From NCBI GenBank assembly GCA_035764725.1, contig DASTYT010000120.1, forward strand, positions 1 to 48,818: a stretch of 48,818 nt of DNA, written 5' to 3'. Below the pieces are notes generated by a model. The model was not told the origin of the DNA and did no database searches. It saw nothing but the letters and a program-made list of their open reading frames with translations. Positions within the stretch are counted from its first letter, which is position 1. The number at the start of each line of letters is the position of its first letter. The translations under genes and the position numbers were made by a program. This document shows, piece after piece, positions 41,555 to 47,729 of the stretch. The DNA is from Candidatus Methylomirabilota bacterium (lineage in GTDB: Bacteria; Methylomirabilota; Methylomirabilia; Rokubacteriales; CSP1-6).

Positions 41555-42205
41555 CTACTTTTCCTCGTCCTCCGCGTCGTCCTCGCCGTCCTCGTCGCGA
41601 GCGCCCTTCTCCACGAGCTGCTCCAGCGTCTCGTAGGGATGGGCGCCGACCACGCCGTAGCGGCCCACGACGAAGGTGGGCACGCCGGTGACGCCGAACT
41701 GGCGTGAGAGCGTCCAGTCCTCGTCGACCGCCGCCTTGAACGTGCGCTGCTCCAGGACCTCCCGCGCCTTCTCCACCGAGAGGCCGACCTTGCCCACGAT
41801 GTCGAGGAGCACCTCGGGGCTGGAGATGTCGCGCGCGTCCACGAAGTAGGCGCGGAACATGGCGTCGTGGAACGCGTCGCCGCCGCCGGGCTGGGTGTCC
41901 GCCCACTTGCCCAGCTCCTGGGCGAGCCGGCTGTTGTAGGTCATCGTGCGCTCGCCGTAGGGCAGGCCTTCGGCGTCCATGCGGACCTTCATCTGCGCGT
42001 GCATGGCCTTGCGGTCGACGCCGCGTCCCTTGAACAGCTCCTCCAGCGACTGGCCTTCCGGCGGCGTCTCGGGATGCAGGGGGAAATGCACCCACTCGAC
42101 CTTCACGCCATGCTCCTTCTTGAGCTTCTCAATACGCACGGTACTGAGATAGCACCAGGGTCAGACGTAGTCGGAGAAGATCCTCATCGTCACGGGCTGG
42201 GTCAT
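41555..42205 (-). CDS. DsbA-family (FrnE-like) oxidoreductase with in-frame TGA in the active site (candidate selenocysteine 15)
   Basis: A 217-codon gene (216 residues plus stop) whose 15th codon is TGA at 42163-42161. The ATG (42205) has an AGGAGG ribosome-binding site with a six-base spacing, and the first 14 residues, TQPVTMRIFSDYV, are the normal first beta strand of FrnE-like DsbA proteins. The TGA is followed by PWCYLSTVRIEKLKKEHG, so the active site reads TGA-Pro-Trp-Cys where family members have CPWC; the predicted Sec replaces the nucleophilic first Cys. The rest has the usual helical insert and the cis-Pro segment FGVTGVPTFVVG. The C-terminal 15 residues are very acidic. A nine-base-pair hairpin follows the TGA. 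A pseudogene or sequencing error is possible but unlikely given the start and hairpin. It is in the same strand run as yqeC. Confidence 0.87.
42127..42163 (-). promoter_or_regulatory. In-frame TGA with SECIS-like hairpin, DsbA-family gene
   Basis: On the minus strand, TGA (42163-42161) is followed by 11 bases, then TCTCAGTAC (42149-42141), the loop CGTGC (42140-42136) and GTATTGAGA (42135-42127). The nine-base-pair stem has a single G-U pair. The loop starts 20 bases after the TGA, is five bases long and has G in its second position. This meets the general bacterial SECIS criteria well. The stem uses codons that are unusual in this GC-rich DNA (AGT, CGT, ATT), consistent with selection for the RNA structure. 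Confidence 0.72.
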
Positions 42206-42211
42206 GTCGGG

Positions 42212-42217
42212 CCTCCT
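42212..42217 (-). promoter_or_regulatory. Shine-Dalgarno sequence deciding the start of the DsbA-family gene
   Basis: AGGAGG on the minus strand, with six bases to the ATG at 42205. It identifies a translation start only 14 codons upstream of the in-frame TGA, which would make no sense unless the TGA is read through. No comparable site precedes the GTG codon that would begin the frame after the TGA. Confidence 0.8.
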
Positions 42218-42222
42218 GGCCT

Positions 42223-43176
42223 TCAGTGTACCTTGACGAGCTTCTGCAGCGACCGCAGGCCGGGCGGGATCGGGCCGCGCCGGCCCCAGTTGGTGTACGA
42301 GACCTCGCCCACGTAGATGTCGCCGCGCGAGTCCACCGCGAGGCCGTGCGGCGAAATGAACTGCCCCGGCTCGAGCCCGGCGGGGCGCTGGCCGAGGCGC
42401 GCCAGCAGCTCGCCCTTGGCGGTGTAGATGCTGACGCGTGGGCCGATGTTGGGCATATCCTGGTTCACCGCCACGCCGCCGCCGATCTCGCCCACGTAGA
42501 AGCGCGGCTCGCCGCCGCGTGCGAGATGAAGGCCCGAGGGCCGGTGCATGTTCACCCACTGCGTCTCGAAGCGTCCGTTGCCGTCGAACACCTGCACGCG
42601 GTGGTTCTCCCGATCGGCCACGTACACCCAGCCGTCGGCATCGCAGGCGATGTTGTGAGGAATGTTGAACTGGCCGGGATCGGTGCCGGCTTCGCCCCAC
42701 GACCGCAGCAGCTTGCCGTCCGGGGAATACTTGTGCACGCGCGCGTTCCCGTAGCCGTCGGAGACGTAGAGCTCGCCCTTCGGCGAGAGCGCTGTGTGCG
42801 TGCAACGGTGAAACGGCTCGCCGCTCAGGTAGGCCGCCGGCTTGCCGGGCACGCCGAGGGTCAGCAGTACCTTGCCGTCGAGAGTGCAGTGGCGCACGGT
42901 GTGGTCCCCGTCGTCGGTGAGCCAGAGCGTGTCGTCCGGCGCCATATGCACGCCGTGCGCCCGCCTGAACACGCCCTCGCCCCAGGAGCGAAGGAAGTTG
43001 CCGTCGCGGTCCAGCACCATCATGGGATGCGCGCCACGATTGAAGCAGTAGACGCGATCCTGCGCGTCGATGCCCACGGCGGCCACGTCGGCGTTGAACT
43101 CGTACCCGGGCGGCAGCTTCGCCCAGTCGGAGACGACCTCGTAGCGGTGGACGCCCGTCCCCAAGATCACCGCCAT
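42223..43176 (-). CDS. NHL-repeat beta-propeller protein
   Basis: A 317-residue protein made of repeated NHL-type blades, for example PHNIACDADGWVYVADRENHRVQVFD, PHGLAVDSRGDIYVGE and AHGVHMAPDDTLWLTDDGDHTVRH. The layout resembles peptidyl-alpha-hydroxyglycine alpha-amidating lyase-like propellers and proteins annotated as 6-bladed propellers. No signal peptide is visible from the start at 43176, so it is probably cytoplasmic. It is four bases downstream of the binding-protein gene and 17 bases upstream of the DsbA-family gene. Function unknown; no catalytic residues can be assigned. Confidence 0.85.
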   Translation of the reverse strand: MAVILGTGVHRYEVVSDWAKLPPGYEFNADVAAVGIDAQDRVYCFNRGAHPMMVLDRDGNFLRSWGEGVFRRAHGVHMAPDDTLWLTDDGDHTVRHCTLDGKVLLTLGVPGKPAAYLSGEPFHRCTHTALSPKGELYVSDGYGNARVHKYSPDGKLLRSWGEAGTDPGQFNIPHNIACDADGWVYVADRENHRVQVFDGNGRFETQWVNMHRPSGLHLARGGEPRFYVGEIGGGVAVNQDMPNIGPRVSIYTAKGELLARLGQRPAGLEPGQFISPHGLAVDSRGDIYVGEVSYTNWGRRGPIPPGLRSLQKLVKVH

Positions 43177-43180
43177 GGGC

Positions 43181-44161
43181 TCATGCCCCCTTGAGAAAGT
43201 CCGCGAAGTACTCTTCCGGCGTGATGAGCCGGCTGGTCAGCCCGAGCTTGAAGGCCTCTTCGGCGAACATCTCGATCTGCTTCCGGTTCTTCTCGTAGCC
43301 GTGCGGGTGGAAGTCCTCGCCCATCACCGCGTCGGTGTGCTCGAGCTCGGCCTCCGTCCACGGCGTGGCGTAGGGGAAGCCGCGCTGCGACGCGGTGAAG
43401 CTGTCATTCGCGGCGATGAAGGCGTCGGTGAGGCTCTTGGCGATCCAGCGATTGGCGTCCCAGGCCTCGCGCCGCAGGATGATCAGGTGCTGAGGCGGGA
43501 AGGCGCCGGTCTTGGTGTAGTACTCGCTCTCGATCGCGCGGAAGTCGGGAAAGAGCCGGACGATGGGCCCCCGTGTGGGGTGGAAGCGCGCCGGGCGCGG
43601 CGGGCTGTAGATCGCCTCGAGCTCGCCGGCGATCAGGAGATCGGACAGCGAGCGTCCGGCCGGCGGCGTGCGGAGGCCCGCGGGCAGCCCGGCCGCATCC
43701 ATGGGCTGGGCCGACCACGGCGTGTCGATGTCCCCCACCCACCACTCGACCTTGGCGGGGTCGATCCCGACATAGCGGAGAAAGTGCCGGTACCAGAGCG
43801 AGCCGCTGGCGCTCCAGCTGTACATGCCGATGCGCTTGCCCTGCAGATCCTCGGGGCGGCGCACCGGGCCGCCCTGCCGCACGTAGAGATCGCGCGCGGT
43901 GAAGTTCCGCAGGGGGAACACGGGCAGGCCCACGAAGCGATGGTCGCCCTTGTCGATCCGGTAGAGGTATTGCGCCATCGACCACTCGCCGCCCTGCACT
44001 GCCGGGTCCGACACCGCGCGGCTGATCATGTCCGCGCGCGCGGGCCACGAGCCCCGGCTTCCCAGCACCATGGTCAGCGCGATCCCCTCGGGCTTCACCT
44101 CGCCGGTGGCGAGGGGCATGATCCGCGCGTAGTCGCCGCACGTCAGCGTGATGGGCAGCAT
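43181..44161 (-). CDS. 4,5-dihydroxyphthalate decarboxylase-like / binding-protein-like protein
   Basis: A 326-residue protein of the 4,5-dihydroxyphthalate decarboxylase-like group, whose fold is that of a periplasmic binding protein. It opens LPITLTCGDYARIMPLATG and has DKGDHRFVGLPVFPLRNFTARDLYVR, LQGKRIGMYSWSASGSLW and WIAKSLTDAF. No signal peptide is visible, so it may be a cytoplasmic enzyme rather than a transport protein. The gene is 25 bases downstream of yqeC and four bases upstream of the NHL gene. Confidence 0.82.
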   Translation of the reverse strand: MLPITLTCGDYARIMPLATGEVKPEGIALTMVLGSRGSWPARADMISRAVSDPAVQGGEWSMAQYLYRIDKGDHRFVGLPVFPLRNFTARDLYVRQGGPVRRPEDLQGKRIGMYSWSASGSLWYRHFLRYVGIDPAKVEWWVGDIDTPWSAQPMDAAGLPAGLRTPPAGRSLSDLLIAGELEAIYSPPRPARFHPTRGPIVRLFPDFRAIESEYYTKTGAFPPQHLIILRREAWDANRWIAKSLTDAFIAANDSFTASQRGFPYATPWTEAELEHTDAVMGEDFHPHGYEKNRKQIEMFAEEAFKLGLTSRLITPEEYFADFLKGA

Positions 44162-44186
44162 CGGGGCCTCCCGGTCAGGGTTGCAG

Positions 44187-44960
44187 TCATCGAGCGAAGA
44201 CCTCCAGGACAGGCTGCTCTTCCCGTAAAGTCGTCAGAAGCACGGCTTCGATGGCGGGCTCGCGCAGCAGCCGCTCGGCGGTATCGCGGGCCGGCGCGCG
44301 GTCGTCGAGGGTCTCCACCTTGTTGACGACGACGATGAGCCGCGCGGCGGGGGGCACGCCCTTGCGGCCGCCGTCCGGGTGCGCGAGCACGCGCGCCACG
44401 ACCTCCGGCGTCACCGTCGCCCCGGGGCGCGCCCCGCTGAGCAGGCTCACGCGCTCCGGCCGGTGCACGTGCTCGGCATCCAGCGGCGCGCCCAGGACGT
44501 CGGCCCCGACCACCAGCAGCACCAGGGTGGTCTCGACGGGAATCACCGGCTCGTGCTCGGCCGGGGCCTTGAACGGATGCATGCGCGAGCCGTCGGCCTC
44601 GGTGAGGAGGCAGGCGTCGGGGCACCAGGCGCGCAGCTCGTGGAAGCGCCCACGAGAGATGCCGGCGGTGCGCTTCGTCTCGGGGTTCGTGGGACCGGTG
44701 ATGAGGACGTGGCGATGCTCGTCCAGCGCGGCCTGCAGGCGCCGGCGCGTGACCTCCGCGTCGAGAAGATGCGCGGGCGCCAGGGCGAGTTGCGAGGCGA
44801 AGATGTGCGTGGTCGTCGTCGTAATCGCGCGCCCGCCGCCCTCCGTCACCTCGCGCGCCAGTCGGAACATCGCGGCGCTCTTCCCCCCGCCGCCCACGAT
44901 GCCCACGGCCTCGTCGCGCTTGAGACCCAGCGCGGCGCTCAGCGGCTGCCGGGCCGTCAC
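44187..44960 (-). CDS. yqeC: Selenium-dependent molybdenum hydroxylase accessory protein YqeC
   Basis: A 257-residue protein with the full YqeC layout: a nucleotide-binding loop GIVGGGGKSAAMF with Lys27, the TTTTTHIFASQ segment, VLITGPTN, the LLTEADGSRMHPFKAPAEHEPVIP block, and RLIVVVNKVETLDD near the end. YqeC occurs with YqeB in bacteria that insert a labile selenium cofactor into molybdenum hydroxylases, and it is generally taken as a marker of that trait. YqeB is not in the window. The start overlaps the stop of the upstream binding-protein gene (ATGA). It shares a strand run with the candidate Sec-DsbA gene, and a molybdenum hydroxylase operon lies at 23984-27627. Confidence 0.88.
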   Translation of the reverse strand: MTARQPLSAALGLKRDEAVGIVGGGGKSAAMFRLAREVTEGGGRAITTTTTHIFASQLALAPAHLLDAEVTRRRLQAALDEHRHVLITGPTNPETKRTAGISRGRFHELRAWCPDACLLTEADGSRMHPFKAPAEHEPVIPVETTLVLLVVGADVLGAPLDAEHVHRPERVSLLSGARPGATVTPEVVARVLAHPDGGRKGVPPAARLIVVVNKVETLDDRAPARDTAERLLREPAIEAVLLTTLREEQPVLEVFAR

Positions 44961-45946
44961 TGGACCACCTGGTCCGCCCGCATGAGCACCGGATGGGGAA
45001 CCGTTAGGCCGATCTCCTTGGCGGTTTTGAGATTGATGGCGAAATGCAAGCGATCCATCTGCTCCACCGGAATGTCGCCGGGCACAGTGCCCTTGAGCAC
45101 CCGCTGGACATGCTTGGCCGCGAGCTTGCCGACCGCGCGAAAGCTGATGCCGTAGCTGGCGAGCGCCCCCCGGGCGACGGTCGACGTGTCCGTGAACATC
45201 GTGGCGAATCGCTTTTCCCGTGCGGTCTCGATGATCATGTCGACCTGGCTCGTCACCATCGCGTCCGGCACATAGAACAGCGCCTCGACCTCACCCGGCT
45301 TGATCGCACGCACCGCCGTACGCAGCTCGTCCGGCGTGGCGACACGACGCTCGATCAGCTGCACCTTGAGCTGCTGGGCCGCCTCCTGCGCGGAGGCGAA
45401 GGCCTTCACGGCGATCGAATTGCCTGGATTGTACGGGGTGAAGACGCGCGCGAGCTTCGGCATGATCGCCTTGAGCAGCTCCAGTCGCTTCGCGGTGACG
45501 TCGGCCTGTCGGCCAAAGACCCCGGTCAGCCGCCCGCCGGGTTTCCGGAAGCTCGCCACGAGACCGGACTCGACCGGATCCGTGCCCGCGTAGAAGACGA
45601 TGGGCACGCGGCTCGTGGCTTTCTTGACGGCCAGCGCGGTGGAGGAGGACACGGCGAAGATCAGGTCGACCTTGTCGGCCTCGAGCTGGCGCGCGGCGGC
45701 CTCCACCACCGTGATGACTCCCTTGGCGTCGGTCACCTTGAGGGCGTAGTGCTTCCCCTCCTCGAGCCCGCCTTCACGGAGCCCCTCGCGCAGCCCCTCG
45801 ATCGCCTCCGAGTACGGGCCGCCCTGCTCCACCACTCCGATGCGATAGACACGCGCGCCTTGCGCGCCGGCCGGAGGGGCGACGAGGGAGAGGGCGAGCA
45901 GGGCGAGACCCGTCGCGAGCAGCGCGGCCAGGCGCGCCCGGCGCAT
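44957..45946 (-). CDS. ABC transporter substrate-binding protein, TrpX-like (ABC_sub_bind)
   Basis: A 329-residue exported protein with a signal peptide (RARLAALLATGLALLALSLVA, cleavage near AGAQG). The mature chain has YRIGVVEQGGPYSEAIEGLREGL, DLIFAVSSSTALAVKKAT, PIVFYAGTDPVESGLVASFRKPGGRLTGV and the terminal FAINLKTAKEIGLTVP. It is the same family as the protein at 319-1299. It has no permease or ATPase beside it. It lies six bases downstream of the aldolase and overlaps yqeC. Confidence 0.87.
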   Translation of the reverse strand: MRRARLAALLATGLALLALSLVAPPAGAQGARVYRIGVVEQGGPYSEAIEGLREGLREGGLEEGKHYALKVTDAKGVITVVEAAARQLEADKVDLIFAVSSSTALAVKKATSRVPIVFYAGTDPVESGLVASFRKPGGRLTGVFGRQADVTAKRLELLKAIMPKLARVFTPYNPGNSIAVKAFASAQEAAQQLKVQLIERRVATPDELRTAVRAIKPGEVEALFYVPDAMVTSQVDMIIETAREKRFATMFTDTSTVARGALASYGISFRAVGKLAAKHVQRVLKGTVPGDIPVEQMDRLHFAINLKTAKEIGLTVPHPVLMRADQVVQ

Positions 45947-45952
45947 GGAGCG

Positions 45953-46711
45953 TTACCCCTTGGCCCCCTTTGCCGCGCGCTCCGCCAGGTCCTTGAGCCC
46001 GGCCTGAATCCAGGGGAAGAACGGCGTCATCACCGCGCGCACGCCGAGCTTGGTGTAGCGCTCGACGTTGCCCAGGTTCACCAGCGTGCCCGCGACGCGG
46101 CCGGCCCTGACGATGGTGCCGATGGCGTCGTCGATCGCCTTCTGCACGTCGGGATGCGTCATCTGGCCGATGTGGCCCATGGAGGCGGCGAGGTCGCCGG
46201 GCGCCACGAAGAACACGTCGATGTGCTCGACCTTGACGATCTCGTCGAGGGCCTTCACCGCGGCGATGTCCTCGATCAGGATCATGAGCGCGCTCTGGTC
46301 GTTGGCGGTCTTGAGATAGTCCTCCACGCCGAAGCCCTGACGGCTCGTGAACATGCCGCGCTTCCCCACCGGCGCGAACTTGGCCGCCTCCACGACGGCT
46401 TCCGCTTCCCGCCGGTTGTTCACGTGCGGGACGACGATCGCCTGGGCGCCGCGGTCCAGCGTGCGATAGATGGTGGCGTAGTCGTTGTCCTGCACGCGCA
46501 CCACCGAGGTCTTGCCCCAGATATCGCAGGCGCGGGTGAGGTTGCCGAGATCGGCGAAGTCCACGCCCCCGTGCTCGCCTTCCAGCCAGATGCCGTCCAC
46601 GTCCAGCGTGCCGAGCTGATCGATCAGGTCGGGCTCGTTGGTGCCGGCGACGATGGTGGCCACCTGGCCGGCGGCCAGCCGCTCCTTCACGCGATTGGGT
46701 CGGATTCTCAT
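45953..46711 (-). CDS. HpcH/HpaI-family aldolase
   Basis: A 252-residue HpcH/HpaI class II aldolase. The start at 46711 is supported by AAGGAGG and a six-base spacing; an upstream ATG in the same frame would add 19 residues lying inside the LysR gene. Marks are DVDGIWLEGEHGG, VVRVQDNDYATIYRTLDRGAQAIVVPHVNN, FAPVGKRGMFTSRQGFG and IEDIAAVKALDEI with VFFVAPGDLAASMG. It cleaves a hydroxy-oxo acid to pyruvate. It is placed immediately after the LysR regulator. Confidence 0.9.
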   Translation of the reverse strand: MRIRPNRVKERLAAGQVATIVAGTNEPDLIDQLGTLDVDGIWLEGEHGGVDFADLGNLTRACDIWGKTSVVRVQDNDYATIYRTLDRGAQAIVVPHVNNRREAEAVVEAAKFAPVGKRGMFTSRQGFGVEDYLKTANDQSALMILIEDIAAVKALDEIVKVEHIDVFFVAPGDLAASMGHIGQMTHPDVQKAIDDAIGTIVRAGRVAGTLVNLGNVERYTKLGVRAVMTPFFPWIQAGLKDLAERAAKGAKG

Positions 46712-46712
46712 G

Positions 46713-47630
46713 TCAGGCCTCCTTGGCACCGCGGATTCTAGCACCGGCGCGCTTGCCCGCGGCGGCAAGGAGATCGGCCAGGCGGGCCAGCGCCGGCGGC
46801 CGGCGCGCCGCCGCGCGCCACACCAGCAACACCGGCAGGGCAGGCACGCGCGCGGGCTCGGTCACCACGCGGCCGGCCGGCGCTTCCGCCAGCGCCAGCG
46901 CGGGCACGAGCCCGATGCCGAGCCCGCCGGAGACGTACGAGAGGAGCAGCGACACGCTCGGCACGTCGATGGTCGAGACGGGCCGGAGGCGGTGGTCCGC
47001 GAGATACTGGTCCAGCAGGGCCCGCCCGCGGCTCTCCGCGGCCAGACGTAGCACGGGCTCGCGCGCGAGCCGCTCGGTCAGCGGCGCGCGGTCGCGCCGG
47101 CCCCGCCGGGGCCCCACCCACACGAACGGCTGGTCGAAGAGATGCCGGTCCTCGAGCCCGCGCGGCACCTCCTGCCCCGTCACCACCGCGAGGTCCACGT
47201 CGCCCGCGGCCACGAGCCGCACGCCCGCGCGCGAGTGCGTGGTGACGATCTCGAAGCGCATGGGTGGGTCCTCGTCGAGGAGATCGCGGAGCACGGGCGC
47301 GAGGAGCCCCTTGCCGAGATAGTCGCTGACCGCCATCCGGATGGTCACCGCCGAGCGCCCGGCGAGCCCCGCGAGCTGGCCGAAGGCCGCTTCCGCTTCC
47401 GCCCACAGGGCGCGGAGCACGGGCACCGCCGCTTCCCCCGCGGCGGAGAGGCGCACGCCGCGCCCCGCGCGCTCGAAGAGCTTCACGCCGAAGTGGGCCT
47501 CGAGCCGCCGGATCTGCTGGCTCACCGCCGAGGAGGTGATGTGGCGCTGGCGGGCCGCGGCCGCCACCGAGCCGGTGCGCACGACCGCGAGCAGGGTCTC
47601 CAGCGCGGGGAAGAGGGCGGCGTCAATCAT
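46713..47630 (-). CDS. LysR-family transcriptional regulator
   Basis: A 305-residue LysR regulator. The N-terminal helix-turn-helix is at residues 8-60 (LETLLAVVRTGSVAAAARQRHITSSAVSQQIRRLEAHFGVKLF), and the effector-binding domain follows from about 90. The stop is one base before the start codon of the aldolase gene, so it probably leads the minus-strand operon. It is divergent from leuC, in the arrangement typical of LysR regulators and their targets. Confidence 0.93.
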   Translation of the reverse strand: MIDAALFPALETLLAVVRTGSVAAAARQRHITSSAVSQQIRRLEAHFGVKLFERAGRGVRLSAAGEAAVPVLRALWAEAEAAFGQLAGLAGRSAVTIRMAVSDYLGKGLLAPVLRDLLDEDPPMRFEIVTTHSRAGVRLVAAGDVDLAVVTGQEVPRGLEDRHLFDQPFVWVGPRRGRRDRAPLTERLAREPVLRLAAESRGRALLDQYLADHRLRPVSTIDVPSVSLLLSYVSGGLGIGLVPALALAEAPAGRVVTEPARVPALPVLLVWRAAARRPPALARLADLLAAAGKRAGARIRGAKEA

Positions 47631-47637
47631 TGACTGT

Positions 47638-47650
47638 TAATCGGAGCTTA
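47638..47650. promoter_or_regulatory. Candidate LysR operator (T-N11-A)
   Basis: TAATCGGAGCTTA is a 13-base T-N11-A sequence with TAA/TTA ends, seven bases from the LysR start codon on one side and 80 from the leuC start on the other. This position and form fit a LysR autoregulatory site. It is a prediction from the motif alone. Confidence 0.35.
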
Positions 47651-47729
47651 TCATTCCACGAAGAACCTTTCACTGGACTACACGGTATGGCTGGGGCACC
47701 ATGGCCTCCCCCGAAGGAGGAGGCGCCAC

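Noticed and set aside
42140..42156. A competing hairpin GGUGC/GUACC immediately after the dsbA-like TGA
   Set aside because: It is a five-base-pair stem with one G-U and its loop (UAUCUCA) has no G in the first two positions. It overlaps and would compete with the stronger nine-base-pair hairpin.
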